Positions 1-5,495 of a stretch of 6,661 nt of DNA are shown here, one piece after another. A program made the translations under genes and the position numbers. Each line of letters opens with the position of its first letter. Position 1 is the first letter of the stretch. The notes beneath the pieces are model-generated. The model saw nothing but the letters and a program-made list of their open reading frames with translations. It did no database searches and was not told the origin of the DNA. This stretch comes from an uncultured Bacilli bacterium (GTDB lineage: Bacteria; Bacillota_I; Bacilli_A; RF39; UBA660): contig CANRGI010000067.1 of NCBI GenBank assembly GCA_947630095.1, positions 1 to 6,661 of the forward strand, in the 5' to 3' direction.

Positions 1-322
1 ACAAGTAGGAGACTATTATTTTATAGTTACTTATGCTTCAATTATAGATAAAGGAGGAAATGAATTTATAGGCAAATCACAAGGGTTGCAAATTACTAAA
101 AATATGTTTGAATGGGTAAAAAGTGGACAGTCTTTAAATAGCGTTATTGAAGAAATATTAGATAATAAAGAAAATAAAAAAGGTAATGGAATAAGTGGAT
201 ATTTAACTGATGGTTATTATTATAGAAGTATTTTTGATTCAACAGCAATAATAAGTGCTTATGAATATATGAAAAATTACAATACTTCTTATGAAAGATT
301 AGAAAAAAAATTATATAAGTAA
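1..322 (+). CDS. DUF84 / YjjX-like non-canonical purine NTP phosphatase (5'-partial)
   Basis: The frame is open from base 2 to the TAA at 320-322, so the gene enters from the left and 106 C-terminal residues are visible; the family is usually about 170-180 aa. The visible part follows the second half of the DUF84 (NTPase_1) fold. First come beta strands (GDYYFIVTYASI, then EFIGKSQG). A variable helical stretch follows, then the conserved block KKGNGISGYLTDGYYYRS at visible residues ~59-76, and a final helix TAIISAYEYM. E. coli YjjX has the same order, ending in 'EGAIGVLTKG...R...QALVLAL'. Family members hydrolyse ITP and XTP, removing deaminated purine nucleotides from the cytosolic pool. A TTG at 86 could be read as a start, but conserved sequence continues upstream of it, so it is an internal Leu codon. 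The assignment rests on remembered family motifs; the active-site N-terminus is outside the window. Confidence 0.72.
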   Translation, partial: QVGDYYFIVTYASIIDKGGNEFIGKSQGLQITKNMFEWVKSGQSLNSVIEEILDNKENKKGNGISGYLTDGYYYRSIFDSTAIISAYEYMKNYNTSYERLEKKLYK

Positions 323-528
323 ATTGGTAAACGAATGTTACTTTGACTTATATTTAGTGGATTTTGATCATACTGGGAAAGTCATATATGGAAGACCTGA
401 TAATGCTCAAAAAATTAAATATTTAGATTGGCTTTATGAATTAGATTATGGGTTAAACCAATGAATAATCTTTATGAATATTACAATTAGCAATTGCAAA
501 AACTGATGCGGCAAAATTAAATAAATAA
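303..528 (+). pseudogene. Possible degraded gene remnant (three short frames in series)
   Basis: Between the DUF84 stop and the next gene lie coding-like fragments in successive frames. Frame 303-464 reads LVNECYFDLYLVDFDH then TGKVIYGRPDNAQKIKYLDW and ends at TGA 462-464. An ATG overlaps that stop (ATGA, 461-464) and begins MNNLYEYYN, stopping at 488-490. The third frame, about 481-528, reads LQLAIAKTDAAKLNK and ends in TAA. The residue composition looks protein-like rather than random, and each break is a single-step frame change, as expected for a gene decaying by small indels. No convincing ribosome binding site precedes the TTG at 324 or the ATG at 461. I do not recognise the family. Alternatives are a short real gene at 324-464 (46 aa) or plain non-coding DNA. 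Confidence 0.35.
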
Positions 529-580
529 AGTTAAATTCTTTATAAGTGTAAAAAAATATGAAGAAGAGGGAAGATTTGGT

Positions 581-1249
581 ATGGATAAAGAAATATTAGA
601 ACAAATAAAAAATGAATATAATGAACTTTATAAAATTTCAATAGGAGATTTTGAAGAAATTAAAGAACTAGAACAAAACCCATTAGTGCAACGATATAAG
701 TATTTATTAGATTTAAAGGCATCTTTTGATAGGGTAGATAATTATTATAAAAAATCTTATATTTTTGAAAAAATTATAAATAAATATGGAAATGGTAAAA
801 TTGATGTAACTAATAATTTGTGGTTTTGGTTTTTTGATGTTTCTATTAGTCAATATGAAAAGATATTTAATACAGTATTAGAAGAAACTGATAAGAATAA
901 AATTGTTTCTGTATATTTTAATCTTGAAAATTCAAAAAAAGTAATTGTAATTCCTGTAGAAGAACAAAATACTTTTGAAATAGCAAATAAAGTAATAAGA
1001 GGTAATCGAGCAATATTTAATGCTTATGATCGTTATTTTAATACAAGATATGAATATTTTAATTTGTGTATAAATGAAGGACAAGAAGAAGCATTAAAAG
1101 CAATGTTATATGAAGAAGAATGTAGACTTTTAGAAACTAAAAACGTTAAAGATAAAGAGTTAGAAAATTTAGATACTTATTTAAATTATAACTTAATTAC
1201 TAGAGAAGAATATGATAAAAGAAGACAATTGGTTCTATTAAAGAAGTAA
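581..1249 (+). CDS. Hypothetical protein, 222 aa, with SHOCT-like C-terminal end
   Basis: The ATG at 581 is preceded by a purine-rich AGAGGG at 565-570, about 10 bases upstream, which is a usable if slightly long spacing. I do not recognise the protein. It is soluble-looking and highly charged, with no signal peptide or membrane span. Residues 1-65 look helical or coiled and include NPLVQRY (33-39). An aromatic patch, LWFWFFDVS, sits at 80-88. A mixed segment (~107-127: IVSVYFNL...KKVIVIPVEE) looks like two beta strands, followed by more helix. The last part (~195-219: ENLDTYLNYNLITREEYDKR) resembles the short SHOCT motif ('L..L...G.IT.EEY...K..L'), a C-terminal oligomerisation-type module seen in many bacterial proteins; this match is by eye only. 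It converges on the sigma-factor gene. Codon and base usage match the rest of the window. No function is inferred. Confidence 0.8.
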   Translation: MDKEILEQIKNEYNELYKISIGDFEEIKELEQNPLVQRYKYLLDLKASFDRVDNYYKKSYIFEKIINKYGNGKIDVTNNLWFWFFDVSISQYEKIFNTVLEETDKNKIVSVYFNLENSKKVIVIPVEEQNTFEIANKVIRGNRAIFNAYDRYFNTRYEYFNLCINEGQEEALKAMLYEEECRLLETKNVKDKELENLDTYLNYNLITREEYDKRRQLVLLKK

Positions 1250-1316
1250 TGAAGTTATAATAGTAGATGGAGTTAATGACTTATTAAAAAATAGAATAGT
1301 TATGATTAGATAAAAT

Positions 1317-1352
1317 AAAAAATAAAATTTCAATTAAGAAACTTTATTTTTT
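1317..1352. terminator. Bidirectional AT-rich terminator hairpin
   Basis: Arms 1317-1331 and 1338-1352 form a 15-bp stem around a 6-nt loop. The single imperfect pair (1327/1342) is A-C on the + strand but a G-U wobble in the minus-strand RNA, which slightly favours termination of the sigma-factor transcript. The minus-strand stem is followed by ATTTTATCT. The + strand right arm itself ends in a T run. The sigma-factor stop codon (1344-1346) lies inside the stem. The hairpin sits between two convergent genes. Confidence 0.6.
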
Positions 1353-3515
1353 TATTATTGTATTTGATTTAGATAGTGTTTTATTTTCACTATTTTCTTC
1401 TGTTTCCATATTAATTACGTTATCTAAGAAATTATTTATATTATCTTTATATAGTAATAGTATTTTCATTGTAGTGTCAATGACTTCTGATTTTTCTATT
1501 TGTAAAAATTCTGCTATTTCTTCAGTTTTAAAATATTTTCCATCTATATATCCTAATTTTAATGCTATTATAACTACTTCTTTAATTGATAAAGTGCTTA
1601 ACATTTGGGTAAGTGTTGGAGTTTTTAGTAGTTCTAATAATTTAGTGCAGTCTTCTTTATTCAATTCTTTGTTATTTTCTTTTTGTAAATTTTGATTATT
1701 TTCTTCTACTTTTGATGTGGTATAGTTATTTTCTATTTCTTCAACTTCATTATTTACTAGAGGTTCTTCTATATTTTCTTTTTCATTTGATAATTTTATT
1801 AACATTTTTTTCATTTTAGGCATTAAACCTGCATAAAATTTATTACTTTCTTCTCTTGTTAGTTTAGTTTTAATTGGGTTAGTTAAATCTTCTCCGTATT
1901 TAGAAGTTAATAATAGTCTATCTTTTTCGTTTAATTTAGATATTGTTTCGTCTATTTCTTCTTTAGTGTAATCATTAAAATATTCATATATACTTTTACT
2001 TTTTTTCATATAATTATTTTTCTTCCTTTCACTTTGTTTTAATTTTTTTTCTTTATCTTGTCTTTTGAAATCTTCTATGTTTTTTAAAGATTTGTCTGAG
2101 TTTGCTAATTCTTTTATATATTTTGAGTTTCTAATTTTCATAAGTGCTTTATTTTCTATTAGTCTTACACCTTCTCTACTTATGTTGTACTTTTTTCCTA
2201 TTTCTTGTAATGTTAAAGGGTCCGAATCGTTAAAACCATATCTTAACATTAATATATCTTTTTCTTTAGGACTTAGATTACTAGTTTCAAGTAGATTTCT
2301 AATTTGAAATTTCATATTATCGTTTATGGCAAGTTCTTCAGGAGTTTCAGTGTTGGCAGGTATAAAATCTGCTAATTCACTTTCTTCATCGTCTCCTATA
2401 TAACTATTATAACTTAATGTATCACTTGTAAGTTTATTAAATTTAGAAATTTCTTCTACTGGTAAATTCATTTCTTTTGCTATTTCATTTTCAGTAGGAG
2501 TTCTTCCTAATTTATTTTCCATTTTTGATTTTGTATTTATATATAAACTTACTTTATCATACATATATTGAGACAATCTTATATTTCTTCCTTTAGATGC
2601 AATTCCTCTTGTTATATATTGTTTTATCCAGTGACTAGCATAAGTAGAAAATTTGAAACCTTTAGTTATATCATATTTATCTGTTGCTTTCATAAGACCA
2701 AGATTACCATCTTGTATTAGGTCTAGTAAAGGTAAACCTCTTTCAGTATATTTTGAGGCTATGCTTACTACTAATCTTAAGTTGCTCTTAATAAACAAAT
2801 CTTTTGCTTCTATATCTCCTTCGGCAATTTTAATAGCAAGATTTCTTTCTTCTGCAATAGTTAAAAGAGGTATTTCACTTATTTCTTTTAAATAAAGTTT
2901 TAATGAGTTAGTAGTAGGTACATTAAAATCTTTTTCTTTTATAGTTTCAAGTTTATTTATTTCTATGTTATTAAGCATACAATAGGTATCTATTGCTAAG
3001 AGTAGTAAGTTGTTATCAGTTTCTTCTTCTAGTTTACCTTTTATGATCTTGTTTTGATTGTGGTTATAAATAATTGTTATCATTTTATTAAAATAGTTAT
3101 TTTTTGAAATTAGTTCTATTAATAAATCAGGATTAGGTATATAATCATAATAATTTAAAAAGTTATTTAATTTTTCAAAACAATATAAGGTTTCTTCATA
3201 ATTAGATATGTTATTAAAATTTTTAGTTATATAATTATTTATTATAGTAAAAGATGTATCTATATTATAAAGCATTTCTTTTGTTTTTTCTGATAATTTA
3301 TGTTTAATTTTTCTTTTAAGAAATTCTTTGTAATCTTGATTTCCTTTATATATTTTTTTAGTTTCTAATATTTCATTTAAAACTAAATTTTTATAATCTT
3401 TCTTTGAAATATTAAGATAGTTAAATGATAAATATAAATTATTAATAATTGGTAATAGTAAATTATATATTTTTTCACAGTCTAGTTGTTTTATTTGTCT
3501 TAAATTAAATTCCAT
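1344..3515 (-). CDS. RpoD-like sigma-70 family factor with long N- and C-terminal extensions, 723 aa
   Basis: A sigma-70 core is clear in the middle: region 1.2 (~203-236, SLKLYLKEISEIPLLT), region 2 (~237-310, with NLRLVVSIASKYTERGLPLL, DLIQDGNLGLMKA and FKFSTYASHWIKQYITR), region 3 (~313-390, with GRTPTENEIAKEM and the IGDDEESELADFI finger) and region 4 (~398-463, with LSPKEKDILMLRYGF and the helix-turn-helix TLQEIGKKYNISREGVRLIE). It should direct RNA polymerase to promoters. Relative to E. coli RpoD, the -10 readers Q437/T440 are kept (Q299/T302), but W433 is His295, H455 is Tyr317, E458 is Asp320, and Q589 is Leu452. Residues 1-200 are helical, with no clear region 1.1. Residues ~464-723 form a Lys/Asn/Glu-rich tail holding two further region-4-like units. 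The start is set by AAGGAGG (3522-3528) six bases upstream. Housekeeping sigma is usually shorter (roughly 370-620 aa), so I favour an alternative (group 2-like) factor, but cannot exclude the main sigma. Confidence 0.9.
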   Translation of the reverse strand: MEFNLRQIKQLDCEKIYNLLLPIINNLYLSFNYLNISKKDYKNLVLNEILETKKIYKGNQDYKEFLKRKIKHKLSEKTKEMLYNIDTSFTIINNYITKNFNNISNYEETLYCFEKLNNFLNYYDYIPNPDLLIELISKNNYFNKMITIIYNHNQNKIIKGKLEEETDNNLLLLAIDTYCMLNNIEINKLETIKEKDFNVPTTNSLKLYLKEISEIPLLTIAEERNLAIKIAEGDIEAKDLFIKSNLRLVVSIASKYTERGLPLLDLIQDGNLGLMKATDKYDITKGFKFSTYASHWIKQYITRGIASKGRNIRLSQYMYDKVSLYINTKSKMENKLGRTPTENEIAKEMNLPVEEISKFNKLTSDTLSYNSYIGDDEESELADFIPANTETPEELAINDNMKFQIRNLLETSNLSPKEKDILMLRYGFNDSDPLTLQEIGKKYNISREGVRLIENKALMKIRNSKYIKELANSDKSLKNIEDFKRQDKEKKLKQSERKKNNYMKKSKSIYEYFNDYTKEEIDETISKLNEKDRLLLTSKYGEDLTNPIKTKLTREESNKFYAGLMPKMKKMLIKLSNEKENIEEPLVNNEVEEIENNYTTSKVEENNQNLQKENNKELNKEDCTKLLELLKTPTLTQMLSTLSIKEVVIIALKLGYIDGKYFKTEEIAEFLQIEKSEVIDTTMKILLLYKDNINNFLDNVINMETEENSENKTLSKSNTIIKK

Positions 3516-3521
3516 TGTGTG

Positions 3522-3528
3522 CCTCCTT
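3522..3528 (-). promoter_or_regulatory. Ribosome binding site of the sigma-factor gene
   Basis: CCTCCTT on the + strand reads AAGGAGG on the minus strand, six bases before the ATG at 3513-3515. This is a near-perfect Shine-Dalgarno match and fixes the start of the 723-aa protein, so the unusual N-terminal 200 residues are probably really translated. Confidence 0.85.
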
Positions 3529-3542
3529 GTTGTTTTTAAATT

Positions 3543-3571
3543 ATTTTATCACTTTTATTTATTTTAGTAAA
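3543..3571 (-). promoter_or_regulatory. Putative promoter of the sigma-factor gene (extended -10)
   Basis: On the minus strand, TTTACT (3566-3571) is followed by a 17-base spacer and TAAAAT (3543-3548). TG stands one base upstream of the -10, giving TGATAAAAT. Predicted transcription would begin about 3536, leaving a leader of roughly 20 nt that contains the ribosome binding site. The -35 matches consensus at 4 of 6 positions. Confidence 0.5.
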
Positions 3572-3639
3572 TAATTTTAGAATTTTTTATGTTAGTCTAT
3601 GATTATTCAGTGAAAATGTCTTAAATTTTTAAAATAGTT

Positions 3640-3678
3640 TTGATAAATAAATTTACATTTTTATAAAAATGTGATAAT
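3640..3678 (+). promoter_or_regulatory. Putative promoter of the DUF1015 gene
   Basis: The best candidate is an extended -10, TGTGATAAT (3670-3678), with only a weak -35 (TTTACA at 3652-3657, spacer 15). An alternative in the same stretch is TTGATA (3640-3645), spacer 16, TATAAA (3662-3667). In an AT-rich gap either could be chance. The gap is shared with the divergent sigma-factor gene, whose own promoter lies about 100 bases away. Confidence 0.4.
3655..3672. promoter_or_regulatory. Perfect 18-bp palindrome, candidate operator
   Basis: ACATTTTTATAAAAATGT equals its own reverse complement over all 18 bases with no spacer. It lies in the space just upstream of the GATAAT -10 and covers the alternative TATAAA, where a bound dimeric regulator would block or position RNA polymerase. 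AT-rich DNA makes short palindromes common, but 9-bp half-sites closed by ACA/TGT ends are less so. The binding protein is unknown. Confidence 0.4.
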
Positions 3679-3702
3679 GTATTTTTGAAAGGAAGTGTGT
3701 AA

Positions 3703-4959
3703 ATGATACCATTTAAAAGAGCAAACATTTTAATACCAAAAAATGTTGATATGACAAAATGGAGTGTGGTTGCTTGTGACCAATATACAAGTGAACCAGA
3801 ATATTGGGAGAGAGTAGAGAATATAGTAGGAGATAGTCCTTCAACTTTGAGATTAACTTTACCTGAGATATTTTTAGAGGAAGCAGATGTAAATGAGAGA
3901 ATAAATAAAATTAATGCTACTATGGAAGAATATTTAAGTAAAGATTTATTTACTGAATTAAATGATAGTATGATTTATTTAGAGAGAACACAAAGTGATG
4001 GAAGAATTAGAGAAGGCATCATTGGTATGGTTGATTTAGAAGATTATTCTTATGAAAAAGGAAGTCAAACTTTGATAAGGGCTACTGAAAAGACTGTAAT
4101 TGAGCGTATTCCACCTAGACTTAAAGTAAGAGAAAATGCTAAGTTAGAGTTACCTCATATAATGATTTTAATTGACGATACGGAATGCAATATAATTGAA
4201 AGTTTAAAAAATAAGGTAAGTGATAGTGAAATAGTATATGACTTTGATTTAATGGAAAATGGAGGGCATATTAAAGGATATAAACTTAATAATGAGGCAA
4301 TGAATTCAGTGGAAGAAGGGCTAGAAAAACTTGCTAATAAAGAATTATTTGAAAGTAAATATGGAGTTAAAGATAAAGGCGTGTTGCTATTTGCTATGGG
4401 AGATGGGAACCACTCACTTGCGACTGCTAAAGCAAATTATGAAAATTTAAAACAAACTATGAGTGAAAGTGAATACTTAAACCATCCATCTAGGTATGCT
4501 TTAGTAGAGTTAGTAAATCTTCATAGTACAGCATTAGAGTTTGAAGCAATACATAGAGTTATATTTGATACTGATGTAGAAAATTTAGTTAATGAGTTAT
4601 ATAAATATTATAATATCAATGAAGAAGGTAATGGGCAAGAATTTGAACTAGTTACAAGTAATGGAAGTAAGAAATTATATATAGAAAACCCTAAATCTAA
4701 TATAGCAGTTGGGTCTATTCAAATGTTTTTAGACGATTATTTAAGTAATAATAAAGGTAAAATTGATTATATACATGGTGATGATACTACTAGAGAAATG
4801 GGCTCTAAAGAAGGCAATGTAGGAATTTTATTTAAAGCAATGTCTAAGAGTGATTTATTTAAAACTGTTATTTTAGATGGTGCTTTACCTAGAAAGACTT
4901 TCTCAATGGGACATAGTTATGATAAACGTTTCTATTTAGAGGCAAGAAAAATTAAGTAA
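3703..4959 (+). CDS. DUF1015 family protein, 418 aa
   Basis: The ATG at 3703 follows AAAGGAAG (3688-3695). The protein is full length for DUF1015 (about 400-420 aa) and carries the family's conserved blocks in order: DQYTSEPEYWERV (26-38), RATEKTVIERIPPRLKVREN (126-145), LELPHIMILIDD (148-159), FAMGDGNHSLATAK (230-243), RYALVELVNLHS (264-275), ALEFEAIHRVIF (277-288), IDYIHGDDTTR (354-364) and the C-terminal LPRKTFSMGHSYDKRFYLEA (395-414). It is cytosolic, with no signal peptide or membrane span. The biochemical role of this subgroup is not known to me. GDGNHS occupies the place of the ParB-like 'DGHHR' motif in related proteins, so a nucleotide-dependent activity is possible but inferred only. 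It is divergent from the sigma-factor gene, probably monocistronic, and ends at a shared terminator. Confidence 0.92.
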   Translation: MIPFKRANILIPKNVDMTKWSVVACDQYTSEPEYWERVENIVGDSPSTLRLTLPEIFLEEADVNERINKINATMEEYLSKDLFTELNDSMIYLERTQSDGRIREGIIGMVDLEDYSYEKGSQTLIRATEKTVIERIPPRLKVRENAKLELPHIMILIDDTECNIIESLKNKVSDSEIVYDFDLMENGGHIKGYKLNNEAMNSVEEGLEKLANKELFESKYGVKDKGVLLFAMGDGNHSLATAKANYENLKQTMSESEYLNHPSRYALVELVNLHSTALEFEAIHRVIFDTDVENLVNELYKYYNINEEGNGQEFELVTSNGSKKLYIENPKSNIAVGSIQMFLDDYLSNNKGKIDYIHGDDTTREMGSKEGNVGILFKAMSKSDLFKTVILDGALPRKTFSMGHSYDKRFYLEARKIK

Positions 4960-4963
4960 TAAA

Positions 4964-4995
4964 AAAAGAAGTTTAGTGGGTGCTAGACTTCTTTT
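4964..4995. terminator. Bidirectional terminator between DUF1015 and XRE genes
   Basis: Arms 4964-4976 (AAAAGAAGTTTAG) and 4983-4995 (CTAGACTTCTTTT) make a 13-bp stem with one T-G wobble on the + strand and a TGGGTG loop. Going leftward on the minus strand, the stem base runs straight into an unbroken T run (the seven A's at 4961-4967, four of them inside the stem), typical of rho-independent termination of the XRE gene. Going right, TTTTAGTTTG follows for the DUF1015 transcript. The XRE stop codon (4994-4996) overlaps the right arm. Confidence 0.75.
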
Positions 4996-5296
4996 AGTTT
5001 GTAATTTTTAAATCTTCTCCGATTTGTTCAATTACAGGAGTTTCATAAAATTTTTCTATAGGTACCCCTAGTACCATACTAATTTTATATAAGTTATATA
5101 CACTTATACCTTGACTTGAATTATCGCTTTCAAGTGAACCTATTAATGGAGTAGAAACACCTACTTTTTTAGCCAGTAAGGCTTGTGTCATTTTTTCTTT
5201 TCCAGAGTGTTTAATGTTATAAAACTCTCTATAGAACTTGATGTTTCTTCCAATAATTTGGTTTAATCTTTCCTGCTCATTTGCACATTTCTTCAT
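4994..5296 (-). CDS. XRE-family helix-turn-helix transcriptional regulator, 100 aa
   Basis: This is a small DNA-binding protein of the Cro/CI (XRE) type. A first helix (~11-24, LNQIIGRNIKFYRE) is followed by a longer than usual link (YNIKHSGKEK). The helix-turn-helix is MTQALLAKKVGVSTPLIGSL (~36-55), ending in the typical Glu (E56). A closing helix pair, ISVYNLYKISMVLGVPIEKF, lies at ~64-83. The tail of about 15 residues is too short for a sensor or peptidase domain, so it probably acts as a simple dimeric repressor or activator. A longer reading to the ATG at 5342-5344 would add 16 residues (MFVCSSSKYLKN...). I prefer the ATG at 5294-5296 because GGAGG (5302-5306) lies five bases upstream of it and the family match begins after it. 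Its target is unknown; self-regulation or control of the divergent LemA-family gene is possible. Confidence 0.88.
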   Translation of the reverse strand: MKKCANEQERLNQIIGRNIKFYREFYNIKHSGKEKMTQALLAKKVGVSTPLIGSLESDNSSQGISVYNLYKISMVLGVPIEKFYETPVIEQIGEDLKITN

Positions 5297-5301
5297 AAAA
5301 A

Positions 5302-5306
5302 CCTCC
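5302..5306 (-). promoter_or_regulatory. Ribosome binding site deciding the XRE start
   Basis: CCTCC on the + strand is GGAGG on the minus strand, five bases before the ATG at 5294-5296. It lies inside the longer possible reading frame that begins at 5344, and no comparable site precedes that upstream ATG. This supports the 100-aa form over the 116-aa form. Confidence 0.75.
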
Positions 5307-5316
5307 AAGTTTTTTA

Positions 5317-5389
5317 AATATTTACTACTGCTACAAACAAACATTACAAAAAATGTTAGTAAAATAAAGTTTCCGACAATTTTTACTAC
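5317..5389. repeat. Near-identical 12-bp direct repeat in the XRE leader
   Basis: AATATTTACTAC (5317-5328) and AATTTTTACTAC (5378-5389) agree at 11 of 12 positions and are in the same orientation, 61 bases apart. They flank most of the leader hairpins upstream of the XRE gene. They could be paired binding sites for the XRE protein or chance in AT-rich DNA. Confidence 0.3.
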
Positions 5390-5459
5390 ACGAAAGTAGT
5401 GGTGCAGAAGTATTCGTATATAAGACTAACTAATTAACCCTTACTTTTAATTAGTCTTA
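5340..5459 (-). promoter_or_regulatory. Hairpin-rich 5' leader of the XRE gene
   Basis: If transcription starts near 5479 (promoter below), the XRE mRNA has a leader of about 180 nt. In transcript order it contains four inverted repeats. The first is a strong hairpin at 5459-5421 (7 bp + 4-nt bulge + 6 bp, 9-nt loop). Then come ACTAC/GTAGT (5400-5385), AGTAAAA/TTTTACT (5387-5358) and AACATT/AATGTT (5357-5340). The second and third share bases 5385-5387, so they cannot both form fully. This is the largest gene-free stretch (5297-5636), and I recognise no known riboswitch, T-box or sRNA family in it. Confidence 0.4.
5421..5459. terminator. Strong hairpin, terminator-like in the + direction
   Basis: Arms 5421-5437 and 5447-5459 pair as 7 + 6 bp with a 4-nt bulge in the left arm, around a 9-nt loop (CCCTTACTT). 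On the + strand the stem is followed by a T-rich stretch with GTTTGTTTTT, resembling a rho-independent terminator; on the minus strand no U tract follows. No + strand gene ends just upstream, so it may instead be a leader structure of the XRE mRNA or the end of an unannotated short + strand RNA. Confidence 0.35.
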
Positions 5460-5482
5460 GTTTGTTTTTCACTCTTTCTATT

Positions 5483-5495
5483 ATGATTATATCAT
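5483..5495 (-). promoter_or_regulatory. Putative XRE promoter: extended -10 inside a small palindrome
   Basis: The minus strand reads TGATATAAT (5494-5486), a perfect TGN-TATAAT extended -10; the -35 position (5509-5514) reads GTAGAT and is poor. The same bases form ATGAT-TAT-ATCAT (5483-5495), a 5-bp inverted repeat around 3 bases, which could be an operator covering the promoter. Confidence 0.5.

Noticed and set aside
86..322. A complete 78-aa protein starting at TTG 86
   Set aside because: The frame is open to the window edge and upstream codons continue the DUF84 pattern (GDYYFIVTYASI...), so TTG 86 is an internal Leu.
1474..2895. Three + strand frames inside the sigma-factor gene (1474-1695, 2065-2307, 2653-2895)
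   Set aside because: They are antisense to a protein with unmistakable sigma-70 motifs, lack ribosome binding sites, and have Ser/Phe-rich composition typical of shadow frames in AT-rich genes.
5297..5344. The 16-residue N-terminal extension of the XRE protein
   Set aside because: The upstream ATG has no good ribosome binding site, whereas GGAGG lies five bases before the internal ATG at 5294-5296.
5396..5430. A dif-like or attachment site around GGTGCAGAAGTATTCGTATA
   Set aside because: The resemblance to known dif sequences is limited to a few bases at one end; there is no recombinase gene, no matching duplicate and no element boundary in the window.
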